From positions 1-26,537 of the forward strand of contig NZ_NUNF01000070.1 in NCBI RefSeq assembly GCF_002585305.1: 26,537 nucleotides of DNA, read 5' to 3'. The notes beneath the pieces were generated by a model that did no database searches, had not been told where the DNA came from, and saw only the letters and a program-made list of their open reading frames with translations. The position numbers and the translations under genes are program-made. Below are positions 15,844 to 23,307 of the stretch, one piece after another. The stretch comes from Bacillus sp. AFS037270. Its GTDB lineage: Bacteria; Bacillota; Bacilli; Bacillales_B; DSM-18226. The stretch's first letter is position 1, and every line of letters begins with the position of its first letter.

Positions 15844-16028
15844 TATTTTATTATGGTTTGATCGGATAGAGGTAAACATATACTTCTTGTTGACTATGGC
15901 CGAGATAATCAGAAGGAAAAACATAATTAATAGCATATTAATCAACAAACTGACCATACATATTATTGTTCATATAAAAATTACAGTCCTAATAACCAAC
16001 CTTCTTTGTTTGTATATTAAAAAATAAA

Positions 16029-16319
16029 TTGGAAAAGAGTCAAAAGGAGTTAATTGGTCGCACAGATAAATTAGAAAAAGGTCAAGAAGAATTAATTTCA
16101 GGTCATAAGCAATTAACGATTCAAATGGAAAATGTTGAGAAGGGTCAGCAAGAGATAAAAGATATTGTTAAACACACTGCTACTCTCATGACTGAAAATT
16201 TCACAACCATCAGAAGAGACATGAGAACATTGGCATTTGATGTTAATTCAGATGTAGAACTTTTATTTAAAGAAATGGCAAAAGTAAAGAGAAAAGTCAA
16301 TAAACTGGAACAGAAATAA
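16029..16319 (+). CDS. Coiled-coil protein, probably 5'-truncated (96 aa)
   Basis: The frame starts at TTG 16029 but has no ribosome site, and an in-frame stop (15993-15995) lies a dozen codons upstream. It may be the C-terminal part of a longer gene. The product is a continuous charged coiled coil with a repeated pattern (LEKSQKEL, LEKGQEEL, VEKGQQEI), then a segment TLMTENFTTIRRDMRTLAFD and a Lys-rich end. Such proteins are common in Bacillus without known function. A perfect terminator follows, so the 3' end is intact. Confidence 0.5.
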   Translation: MEKSQKELIGRTDKLEKGQEELISGHKQLTIQMENVEKGQQEIKDIVKHTATLMTENFTTIRRDMRTLAFDVNSDVELLFKEMAKVKRKVNKLEQK

Positions 16320-16330
16320 GCAATTATGAT

Positions 16331-16363
16331 ATAACTCTTTGACACCCCGCCAAAGAGTTATTT
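16331..16363 (+). terminator. Intrinsic terminator
   Basis: ataactctttg (16331-16341) and caaagagttat (16351-16361) form a perfect 11-bp stem with ttatt after it. Confidence 0.8.
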
Positions 16364-16386
16364 ATTGCTAATAAAACTAGCAACGA

Positions 16387-16558
16387 TCAAGTTGATTGCC
16401 TTTTGCTTCTTCTTGTCGGTTCTTCTTTTTTATTTGATTTAGATTTATTTGATTTAGACACTATAAAAACTAGTAGCAAGCCTGCATTAAACATAAGAGC
16501 CCATACAAGTGCAAATTTATTACCACTAAAATAGATTCCTACTCATAGGATTTTTCAT
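16387..16558 (-). pseudogene. Frameshifted small membrane protein gene
   Basis: From ATG 16558 the frame reads MKNPMSRNLF and then stops. One base out of frame the same region continues SGNKFALVWALMFNAG, a hydrophobic LLLVFIV, and a Ser/Lys/Arg-rich basic tail to TGA at 16387. Removing one base from the four-base run at 16528-16531 would join these into a 56-residue single-pass membrane protein. No good ribosome site was seen before the ATG, so the start is uncertain. I do not know the family. Confidence 0.45.
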
Positions 16559-16710
16559 ATAGTTCAGAATGAATTTGCAGTTGAAATAAACAGCTCCTAC
16601 GACCAAAAGCTTAAAAACTAGTTTTACCAGAACATTTCCACTTTCTTTTTCTTATTTGAGGAAAGGAACCTGAAAAGCTTGGGCACTCCCGCGAGCCCTC
16701 TTCATCTTCT

Positions 16711-16818
16711 TTACACTTTTTCCCTTTTTAATTCTTGCCTAGTACTATACTCTTTTTCTTTATATTCTTCATCATAAACAGTTTCTACTTGTTGGTCTGG
16801 CTTTGAATTAAAATCCAA
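16711..16818 (-). CDS. Possible small acidic protein (35 aa)
   Basis: TTG 16818 with gaggtg 8 bases upstream on the minus strand opens a frame of 35 residues, rich in Glu/Lys (VYDEEYKEKEYSTRQELKRE), to a TAA. It is short, and open frames continue past it in another phase, so it may be a fossil. Listed because the ribosome site is reasonable. Confidence 0.28.
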   Translation of the reverse strand: MDFNSKPDQQVETVYDEEYKEKEYSTRQELKREKV

Positions 16819-16967
16819 TGCCTATTCACCTCTAGTATTTTTTAATAATCATGTAGCTATAGCTTATTTCGATAAAATAGTAATTTCTAAGCTCTATTTT
16901 ACTAGAACAACTTACGGGATATTATAAGGTATAATAACAATAGATGGGAAGAAGGAGGTTATACGAA

Positions 16968-17792
16968 ATGAGATTAGATAAAATAGCTGCCTATTTCACG
17001 GACAATTCTTCTTTAGTGGCATTACAAATTGTTGAAGGTGTTCTTCATAGGATGAATTTAGTGATTTCCGAAAAAGAAAAGCAACAGGCAATTGTCATGT
17101 ACATAAAATTTTTTCAATACTTAGGGAAGTCAATTTTGGAGGATAAAGAGGATGTTCCTGAGGATCTTCTAGTATGGAGTAAACAAAACGCAGAACATCA
17201 AGTCACTTCAGGAGGGAAAATATCCGAGATTGCGGTTAGGTATCCGCCCACTAGAGCAGTCTTTGCTGATCTTATCACCAAATTAAGTGACGACTTTGCC
17301 ATTTCATTAAAGGAATGGACAACTATTATTACAAGGTTTAATTCAATGCTTGATATAAGCTTAAACGAAACCATTTTAGCATTTGAACAGCTTTCAGAAA
17401 AATACAAGGAAAAGACGAAGAAAGAATTGGCGGAACGGTCGGCGCCTGTCGTTTTGATTCAGGAGGCTGTTGCCGTGTTGCCATTAGTTGGTGAAATAGA
17501 TTCTTATAGAGCAAGTTATATTGTAGAAAGGATAGTTCCTTCAATCTCCGATCTGCAATTACAATATATTATTATTGACTATTCTGGCATTTTACATCTG
17601 AATCAAGAAATTGCAAGATATTTGAAAGAGATTGGAGATATTCTAGTTTTGTTAGGTATAGATGTTATTGTTACCGGGCTGCGTCCTGAACTAGCCATGA
17701 CTGTTGTGAATAGTGGAATGGACATGTCTTCCTATAAAACATTTATCCATGTCAAACGTGCGTTAGATTGGATTAATTCTAAAATAGATTAG
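16968..17792 (+). CDS. RsbR-type STAS-domain protein (stressosome paralogue)
   Basis: 274 residues from ATG 16968, which is served by gaaggaggt (16951-16959); the longer frame from 16944 would contain that site. The N-terminal half is all-helical, as in the non-haem globin sensor domain of RsbR proteins (MNLVISEKEKQQAIVMYIKF, LKEWTTIITRFNSMLDISLN). The C-terminal STAS domain starts near 165 with VVLIQEAVAVLPLVGEIDSY. In B. subtilis RsbR the phosphorylated Thr residues lie in DxTG and LTGxRPE; here they read DYSG and VTGLRPE, so both positions can still be phosphorylated, the first as Ser. It would join the stressosome that controls sigma-B through RsbT. A possible -10 (TATAAT, 16930-16935) lies upstream. 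The RsbS/RsbT genes are not in this window. Confidence 0.88.
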   Translation: MRLDKIAAYFTDNSSLVALQIVEGVLHRMNLVISEKEKQQAIVMYIKFFQYLGKSILEDKEDVPEDLLVWSKQNAEHQVTSGGKISEIAVRYPPTRAVFADLITKLSDDFAISLKEWTTIITRFNSMLDISLNETILAFEQLSEKYKEKTKKELAERSAPVVLIQEAVAVLPLVGEIDSYRASYIVERIVPSISDLQLQYIIIDYSGILHLNQEIARYLKEIGDILVLLGIDVIVTGLRPELAMTVVNSGMDMSSYKTFIHVKRALDWINSKID

Positions 17793-17858
17793 TACCCAAA
17801 TGATTAGGATTACTTTTGCAAATCTAATCGCAGCTGTCTGTCCATTATCTCAAAAAAA

Positions 17859-17968
17859 TAATCCACCCTTGAGTTCGCTGCTCAGGTGGATTACTCCTTC
17901 CTAGTCGGCAACCCCTAGGCGAACCGTTATTCTAGCCCGGACATGTTGCTACAAGTCTGGTCTTTTTT
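17859..17968 (+). ncRNA. Candidate structured RNA ending in a terminator
   Basis: Three hairpins lie in a row with no open frame. P1 is taatccacc (17859-17867) with ggtggatta (17885-17893), extended by tgag/ctca around a 7-base loop. P2 is cctag (17900-17904) with ctagg (17915-17919). P3 is ccggac (17937-17942) with gtctgg (17955-17960), followed by tcttttttaa, a terminator. The P1 loop (ttcgc) can pair with gcgaa just after P2, and the P2 loop (gcaac) with gttgc in P3. On the minus strand P1 is itself followed by a U run, so a minus-strand RNA could also end here. I do not recognise a known class. Confidence 0.45.
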
Positions 17969-18203
17969 AATTTATTAATAATAAGTTCTATTTTTCCTAA
18001 TTTCTATACGGAAGTTAGGGATCATTTAGATCCAATTTAATAAACTCATCAGCCGTTTCTTCTGATTAGATTTTTAGTAAAGAAAAAAATGAATAAGAGT
18101 GGGTTTGAAAGAAGTAAATAGCAGAATTAGGAGTCTACAAGAAATTGTACCTTATTTTTAAAGCATGGAAAATGATTCAATAACCATAAGAAATTCGAGT
18201 GAT

Positions 18204-18295
18204 CGATGTGATCCCGGTTCGTATAGTGTGGAAAATGCAAAAAATGCGGACATGATGTAGCTAGGGTGATTGATCAGAGAGCATCATACCTATAA
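18204..18295 (+). pseudogene. Zinc-ribbon protein remnant, frameshifted
   Basis: One frame reads RCDPGSY (18204-18224). A different frame from 18227 reads CGKCKKCGHDVARVID and continues QRASYL to a TAA at 18293-18295. Joined, they give a Cys-rich zinc-ribbon segment with CxxC-type pairs. There is no start or ribosome site. Short evidence, so moderate confidence. The remaining DNA from 17970 to 18203 shows nothing I can name. Confidence 0.4.
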
Positions 18296-18316
18296 AGACT
18301 TCTGGAGGAAAATAAA

Positions 18317-18646
18317 ATGCCCCAATTAATATTTAAAGGAATTTCGGTCAATCAAGTGAAAAAAATCAGTACCCTGTTAGTAAAGGAACTAGCAGATCTT
18401 TGTGAATGTGAAACTGACAATTTCACGTTAGAAATTCCTCAATCAACATTTGTATTTAATGACAATGAAGTTCAGGGATTTCCATTTATTGAGGTGAAAT
18501 GGTTTGAACGAGGCCAGGAATTACAAGATCAATTTGCCAAAATTATCACAAAGCACGTCCATTCAGTAAATATTACTGAAGTGGAAGTTGCCTTTAGTGT
18601 CTTTTTAGAGGCGGCCTATTATTTAAATGGAAAAAATTTCGCATAG
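18317..18646 (+). CDS. DUF1904 family protein (tautomerase-like)
   Basis: 109 residues, the typical DUF1904 length. It starts MPQLIFKGISV, with Pro directly after Met as in 4-oxalocrotonate tautomerase and MIF folds. It continues VKELADLCEC, FTLEIPQSTFVF, FPFIEVKWFERGQELQD, TKHVHSV and EVEVAFSVFLEAAYYLNGK. The family function is unproven. ATG 18317 has tggagga at proper spacing. A decayed second copy of this gene lies at 23061-23165. Confidence 0.85.
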   Translation: MPQLIFKGISVNQVKKISTLLVKELADLCECETDNFTLEIPQSTFVFNDNEVQGFPFIEVKWFERGQELQDQFAKIITKHVHSVNITEVEVAFSVFLEAAYYLNGKNFA

Positions 18647-18781
18647 GGCTATGGTATTCTCTATTACATAGTCATTTAGGATTTGTTATAAGACTTATTT
18701 TTCACCCCTTTTTAAGATGAATACAAAACAGGGATTAGACAAATACTGTTCCCTGAAAGGGCTGGAAGGGTGGTGAAGTTT

Positions 18782-18961
18782 TTGAAGGTACAAAGGGCAC
18801 ATGAAATTTTAAATGCTTCCGCTATGATCAACGTTACGTATAAGGATGTACCTGTTTTCATTGAAAATGTGGACAGAGGTCAAGAAATGGCGGTCATTCA
18901 TCCTGTTGGAGAACCGGACAATAAACAAAGTATTCCAGTATCAGAATTAATAGAGCAATAA
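18782..18961 (+). CDS. sspH: H-type small acid-soluble spore protein
   Basis: From TTG 18782 the product is 59 residues, the length I recall for B. subtilis SspH. The N-terminal MKVQRAHEIL matches the family start (NVQRAKEI), followed by VTYKDVPVFIENVD (family VSFQGMPVMIQHVD) and the end IPVSELIEQ. GTG codons at 18770 and 18773 are in frame but lie in the ribosome-site region, so TTG is the better start. It is a minor DNA-associated spore-core protein, normally made in the forespore under sigma-G. A weak GAATA (18719-18723) and AAATACT (18741-18747) pair could be that promoter. This gene is the clearest sign of a spore former. Confidence 0.88.
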   Translation: MKVQRAHEILNASAMINVTYKDVPVFIENVDRGQEMAVIHPVGEPDNKQSIPVSELIEQ

Positions 18962-18998
18962 AATCGATAAAATTTAAAAAATGTAAAAGTACTATTTG

Positions 18999-19025
18999 AG
19001 ACACCGCGCTTTTTGGTGTCTTTTA
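18999..19025 (+). terminator. Intrinsic terminator of sspH
   Basis: agacacc (18999-19005) and ggtgtct (19015-19021) form a 7-bp stem, followed by ttttatttttg. Confidence 0.8.
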
Positions 19026-19232
19026 TTTTTGCTTTTTTGATGTGTCTAATCCTCTCATAGTAAATATTAGGTCTTTATTTTAAGTGGTTGAATAGGGGTG
19101 GTGTTACAGAGAGAACTAGATTTTTCAGAAGAAAACCGGAATAGATTCTATGATTTGTTCGTAAATTTTAAAAAGTCCAATAACTCATAAAAGATGTTTA
19201 CTCCCATGATCATTGAAAAAGGGGATTGAAAA

Positions 19233-20003
19233 ATGAATCGAACGAATCTGCGTATCATTGATTTAAGTGTCCCGATGGACAACCAAGCCAAGGAGCCATT
19301 TCCTCCTGAAATCGTCTATGAAACACATGAACAGGGAGCCCAACAAGCGGCACAGGTTTTAGGCCTGAAACCAAGCGATTTTCCTGACAATGCAGCCTGG
19401 GCGGTCGAAACGGTTACGTTAACTACTCATACCGGAACGCATGTAGACGCACCTTGGCACTATGCGGCACATACAGCGGGACAACCTTCCAGAACCATTG
19501 ATGAACTCCCTCTTGAATGGTTCTATGGTCATGGAGTCCTATTTGATTTTAGCGATAAGCCCCCCGGATATGAGATTGAGGTAGAAGACTTTGAAAAACA
19601 ACTAGAGGAAATAGAGTATCAACTACAGCCATTTGATATTATCCTGGTAAGAACAGATGCTGATAAAAAGTATTATCAGGACAATTATGCGGCTGTTCAT
19701 GCAGGTGTTTCGGCGGAAGCGACAAGATGGCTGATTCACAAGGGAATTAAGGTGATGGGAACGGACGGCTGGGGATGGGATATTCCCTTGTATAAACAAG
19801 CAGAGGATTATAAAAGGAACCCACGTGAAGGTGTTCTTTGGGCCGCGCATTATGTAGGAAAAGAAGCGGAGTATTGTCAAATTGAAAAACTAGCAAACTT
19901 AGAATTGCTTCCAAAAAGAACTGGTTTTACTGTTGCGGTTTTTCCTATTAAAATCAAAGGTGCCAGTGCTGGTTGGGCTAGGCCTGTGGCGATTTTTGTG
20001 TAA
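19233..20003 (+). CDS. Cyclase-family metal-dependent hydrolase (kynurenine-formamidase-like)
   Basis: 256 residues with the signature metal site HTGTHVDAPWH (His66, His70, Asp72, His76) that defines the cyclase/KynB family. Other family blocks are RIIDLSVPMD, TIDELPLEWFYGHGVLFD, DIILVRTDAD and KGIKVMGTDGWGWD. Members hydrolyse formamides, cyclic amides or isatin. There are no other kynurenine-pathway genes nearby, so the substrate is open; isatin-hydrolase-type or other small-molecule clean-up are alternatives. The Trp-rich GWGWD segment may shape an aromatic pocket (inference). ATG 19233 has aaaagggg upstream. It is a single gene with a terminator. Confidence 0.87.
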   Translation: MNRTNLRIIDLSVPMDNQAKEPFPPEIVYETHEQGAQQAAQVLGLKPSDFPDNAAWAVETVTLTTHTGTHVDAPWHYAAHTAGQPSRTIDELPLEWFYGHGVLFDFSDKPPGYEIEVEDFEKQLEEIEYQLQPFDIILVRTDADKKYYQDNYAAVHAGVSAEATRWLIHKGIKVMGTDGWGWDIPLYKQAEDYKRNPREGVLWAAHYVGKEAEYCQIEKLANLELLPKRTGFTVAVFPIKIKGASAGWARPVAIFV

Positions 20004-20009
20004 AGATGT

Positions 20010-20035
20010 AAGGCGGGGAAAAAACCCTGCCTTTT
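20010..20035 (+). terminator. Intrinsic terminator
   Basis: aaggcgggg (20010-20018), loop of six A and ccctgcctt (20025-20033), with one G-T pair, are followed by ttc. It ends the cyclase gene. Confidence 0.75.
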
Positions 20036-20215
20036 CAATTAACTATGAAGTTCAATCCGTAATCACAATAACAGGCGGTATGGTATCATCAACCCTTTGT
20101 TTCGACACAACTTCTTTTCATTCCTCAAAACTTCTCATTTTTCATCAAAGGGAAATTTAGCTTCTCTAAGGAATTAAGAGTACGTATTTCATTTTTTAAG
20201 CGGGGAGTTGGTAGG

Positions 20216-21916
20216 GTGCAAAAGAGATGGAAAATGAGCTTAATGGGCGGAATGGCTTCAGCTTTAATATTATCGGCTGCTGCAACTAATTCCGTTCCAA
20301 ACGTTCAAGCCAAAAAGGAGAATGCGTCTATTCAATTTAATACGGCTTATGAGGGTGTTAAGCTGCCAGAAGAAGTGATTGCGGCCGCAAAAAAGAAGGG
20401 GATTGATGTAACCACACATCTTCCTGAACACTTGGTGAAGGGACCTCATGCACTTAATCCAAAAATGTCAGTAGGGACTCAACCGATATCTCCCGAACAA
20501 AAAGTCATTGCCCTTTCTTTAAAGTTCCCTGATGAAGTTCCGTCAAAAGTATCCTATGAACACATGCCTTTGGCTCAGTTAAACAATTTGTTGTTTGGAA
20601 CGGAGTATAACCCTTATGAAATGAAACAATTCGAAAAATACGCCACATACAATGGCGTATCTGCACCAACGAATCGGACGCTAAAAAATTACTATAAAGA
20701 AGCCTCATATGGAAAGGTTAATGTTTCCGGGGAAGTCATCGAAGTTCAAATGCCACATCCATACAGCTATTATAAAATTGGTCAGGAAGTAGGAGTGGTC
20801 TCAAACGATTATGGTGACTACACGATGGCATTATTGGTGAATGATGCAGTTAAGGCAGCAGACGCCCAAGTAGATTTCTCACAATTTGCTGTAAATGGGG
20901 AAGTGCCAAATATTTTCCTCATTCACCCTGGAACCGGGGCGGAATGGAATTTAGACCCGGGCATAATTTGGTCTCATAAATGGGAAGTGAGCGAAGCCGC
21001 CTATTATAACGAATATGTGAACACGGGTGTGGAACCTGCTAATTGGGATTACGAAGCACATAAAATTACCGTTGATGGAGTGAAAGTCAACAGCTACGCC
21101 ATTGAGCCGGAGGTCGGTGGAGACTTAACAGGTTATTTAGGAGCGGTAAGCGGACCATATCCGCCACAAGTTGGAGTGTACGCGCATGAATTTGGTCATG
21201 TTCTTGGTCTCCCAGATCTGTATGATTACGGCTATGATTCCGAAGCGATGGGTGCCTACACGATTATGGCTTCCGGCAGTTGGACCCGTTATCCAAACGC
21301 GGCACCATATTCCGGTAATTCACCGGTTCATTTTGATGCCTGGTCAAAAGTTTTTCTTGGTTTAGAGGGGGTTGATACTCTAACCACGGGACAAAAAACT
21401 TACACATTAAACCCTGCTTCGAGTGCGAAAGGGGCAGTAAAACTTGTGGTGCCAGGTTCGAATGGAAGTGAATATTTCTTACTTGAGAATCGCCAGCAGC
21501 AACCAGGTACGTTTGATTTAGGGCTTTCTCGTTATGGAAGTCATGGATTAGCCATTTATCATGTCGATGAAAACGTATTGTCACGAAATTTCTGGCGTCC
21601 AAATGAAGCTCAAAACTGGTTCCAATCCCGCAAACAGCAGGTAATTCAGGATCCTTCGACAGGTGAAACTCATTATGGGGTTGCCGTTATTCAAGCCGAT
21701 AACCAATGGGATTTGGAAAGAAATCGCAACAGTGGGGACCCTGGTGATTTATTCACGACGGGTAAAGTATTCAGCCCAACCTCCACACCAAACTCTGGAT
21801 CCTATTATTTTTCGAACGGTACAGGTACAGCCACCAATTACACAGGCATTTTTGTGAAAAATATGAAAGAAAATGCGGATGGCTCTATTACTTTTACAGC
21901 TGGATTTGAGAAATAA
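20216..21916 (+). CDS. Secreted M6 (immune inhibitor A-like) metalloprotease
   Basis: 566 residues. A signal peptide spans about 1-33 (basic MQKRWK, hydrophobic core, cleavage near VQA-KK) and a propeptide-like region follows to about 100. The zinc motif HEFGHVLGLPDLYD has His324, Glu325 and His328, with Asp334 in the M6 pattern. Downstream blocks (ASGSWTRYPNAAPYSGNSPV, FDAWSKVFLG, FLLENRQQQPG, GLAIYHVDENV) also fit M6. Full-length InhA proteins run to about 790 residues with a C-terminal domain, so this is a shorter form ending soon after the catalytic domain. It probably degrades extracellular proteins or peptides. GTG 20216 has ggggag (20202-20207) at 8 bases. It has a clean terminator, and nothing suggests the short end is a truncation. 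Confidence 0.9.
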   Translation: MQKRWKMSLMGGMASALILSAAATNSVPNVQAKKENASIQFNTAYEGVKLPEEVIAAAKKKGIDVTTHLPEHLVKGPHALNPKMSVGTQPISPEQKVIALSLKFPDEVPSKVSYEHMPLAQLNNLLFGTEYNPYEMKQFEKYATYNGVSAPTNRTLKNYYKEASYGKVNVSGEVIEVQMPHPYSYYKIGQEVGVVSNDYGDYTMALLVNDAVKAADAQVDFSQFAVNGEVPNIFLIHPGTGAEWNLDPGIIWSHKWEVSEAAYYNEYVNTGVEPANWDYEAHKITVDGVKVNSYAIEPEVGGDLTGYLGAVSGPYPPQVGVYAHEFGHVLGLPDLYDYGYDSEAMGAYTIMASGSWTRYPNAAPYSGNSPVHFDAWSKVFLGLEGVDTLTTGQKTYTLNPASSAKGAVKLVVPGSNGSEYFLLENRQQQPGTFDLGLSRYGSHGLAIYHVDENVLSRNFWRPNEAQNWFQSRKQQVIQDPSTGETHYGVAVIQADNQWDLERNRNSGDPGDLFTTGKVFSPTSTPNSGSYYFSNGTGTATNYTGIFVKNMKENADGSITFTAGFEK

Positions 21917-21933
21917 GAGTGGTTTGAATGATA

Positions 21934-21968
21934 AACCGGAAGCCTAATTTGGCTTCTGGTTATTTTTT
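21934..21968 (+). terminator. Intrinsic terminator
   Basis: aaccggaagcc (21934-21944) and ggcttctggtt (21951-21961), one G-T pair, are followed by attttttg. It ends the protease gene. Confidence 0.85.
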
Positions 21969-22060
21969 GTGAAAGAAATTTAACTTTCCTAAAGGATATT
22001 AAGATGTGTCAGTTGAACTTTAAAGGGGACTTATTTTTTTACTAAAGGAGGGTCAGATTA

Positions 22061-22951
22061 ATGAAAATTGGTTTTATCGGTTTAGGAACGATGGGGCTTC
22101 CAATGGCAAAGAATTTGCTGAAAAATGGTTATGAACTAACAGTTTTTAATCGTACCAAAGAGAAAATGGATCTTCTCAAAGAAGAAGGGGCCATCCTTGC
22201 TGGTTCTCCTAAGGAAGTTGCCTTAAAAAGTGATATTGTATTCACGATGCTTACTGCCGATGCGGCCGTAGAGGAAGTAGTACTTGGTGAAAATGGTATC
22301 GTTTACGGTGCCCATCCAGAATTGATCGTGATCGATTCCAGTACCATCTCACCATCAACAAGCAAAAAATTGGCCAAGGAACTTCGAGAGCGTGAAGTGG
22401 AAATGCTTGATGCTCCGGTTACAGGTAGTGAACCGCAAGCCATTGAGGGAATTCTTACCTTTATGGTAGGCGGTAATAAGGGGATTTTTGAAAAATGTAT
22501 GCCTTTGTTTTTAGCGACAGGACAAGGTGCTTATTATATGGGTGAAAATGGGAAGGGATCCTATACGAAGTTAGCAAATAATATCATGTCTGCCATTAAT
22601 CTAATATCGTTCACAGAAGCGGTTACAATGGCAACAAAAGCTGGCATTGATCCGGAAATCTTTGTTAAGGTCGTCAATGGCGGAGGAGCTAGAAGCGGCC
22701 AAGTCGACAATAAGGCACCCAAGATTTTAAACCGCGATTTTACACCACACTTTATGACGAAATTAATACATAAAGATCTTGGTTTAGCAGCGGATGTAGC
22801 AAAAGAGTTAGAAGTTTCAGCTCCTGTTCTCGCCATAGTTAAAGAAATCTTTCAAATGGCTAAAGCAAAAGGATATGGTTCAGAAGATATGAGTGCCGTC
22901 ATTAAATGCTATGAAGAGTGGGCAGGGGTTACAGTTGAAAAAGTAAAATAA
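22061..22951 (+). CDS. Beta-hydroxyacid dehydrogenase (GarR/YkwC-like)
   Basis: 296 residues. The Rossmann motif is GFIGLGTMGLPMA (4-16), with NRT after the second strand suggesting NADP preference. The substrate block DAPVTGSEPQA (117-127) reads TGS where SGG is usual. The catalytic Lys is in GKGSYTKLANN (Lys170). The helical C-terminal domain ends normally. Substrates of this family include tartronate semialdehyde, 3-hydroxyisobutyrate and succinic semialdehyde; which applies here cannot be read. ATG 22061 has aaggaggg upstream. It stands alone with a terminator, without sugar-acid genes beside it, so a semialdehyde-detoxifying role is as likely as a catabolic one. Confidence 0.88.
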   Translation: MKIGFIGLGTMGLPMAKNLLKNGYELTVFNRTKEKMDLLKEEGAILAGSPKEVALKSDIVFTMLTADAAVEEVVLGENGIVYGAHPELIVIDSSTISPSTSKKLAKELREREVEMLDAPVTGSEPQAIEGILTFMVGGNKGIFEKCMPLFLATGQGAYYMGENGKGSYTKLANNIMSAINLISFTEAVTMATKAGIDPEIFVKVVNGGGARSGQVDNKAPKILNRDFTPHFMTKLIHKDLGLAADVAKELEVSAPVLAIVKEIFQMAKAKGYGSEDMSAVIKCYEEWAGVTVEKVK

Positions 22952-22959
22952 ATTTCCGG

Positions 22960-22993
22960 ATCCCAGGCGATCACGGATTGCTTGGGATTTTTA
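22960..22993 (+). terminator. Intrinsic terminator
   Basis: atcccaggcgatc (22960-22972) pairs with gattgcttgggat (22976-22988) with two G-T pairs, then tttttaat. It ends the dehydrogenase gene. Confidence 0.85.
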
Positions 22994-23060
22994 ATATTAG
23001 TGATGGGCAAAAAACTGACTTGTGGACTTTGTTTATTTTTGGTAATACCAGTTTGCTAAT

Positions 23061-23165
23061 ATTATGACTAAACATCTTCATTCAATAGGTATCCCTGAAT
23101 TGGAAGTTGCCTTGAGTGTATTTTTGGAGTCAGCCTAATACTATAATGTAAAAAGTTTTGCATAA
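23061..23165 (+). pseudogene. DUF1904 remnant (dead second copy)
   Basis: Translation gives MTKHLHSIGIPELEVALSV, then FLESA, a stop (23136-23138), then YYNVKSFA and a second stop. This matches the end of the intact DUF1904 protein (TKHVHSVNITEVEVAFSV, FLEAAYYLNGKNFA) residue by residue. The N-terminal two thirds are gone. Its own terminator survives just downstream. Confidence 0.85.
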
Positions 23166-23181
23166 ATACCTTTGTTTTATG

Positions 23182-23210
23182 AAAAACAGCGTATTCATCG
23201 CGCTGTTTTT
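23182..23210 (+). terminator. Terminator of the DUF1904 remnant
   Basis: aaaaacagcg (23182-23191) and cgctgttttt (23201-23210) form a perfect 10-bp stem ending in a T run. Confidence 0.8.
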
Positions 23211-23307
23211 TGTGTTTTTATTCCTAATTGCAGAAATTATGAATAAAATAAATCCCATTATTCAACGAATTTTGTTGCGATCATTTAACTAAAGAAGGTG
23301 AATCACT

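Noticed and set aside
17859..17968. c-di-GMP-I riboswitch on the minus strand, because gggttgccga resembles its 3' part
   Set aside because: The required GCAAACC and ACGCAAAG boxes are absent from the sequence upstream on that strand.
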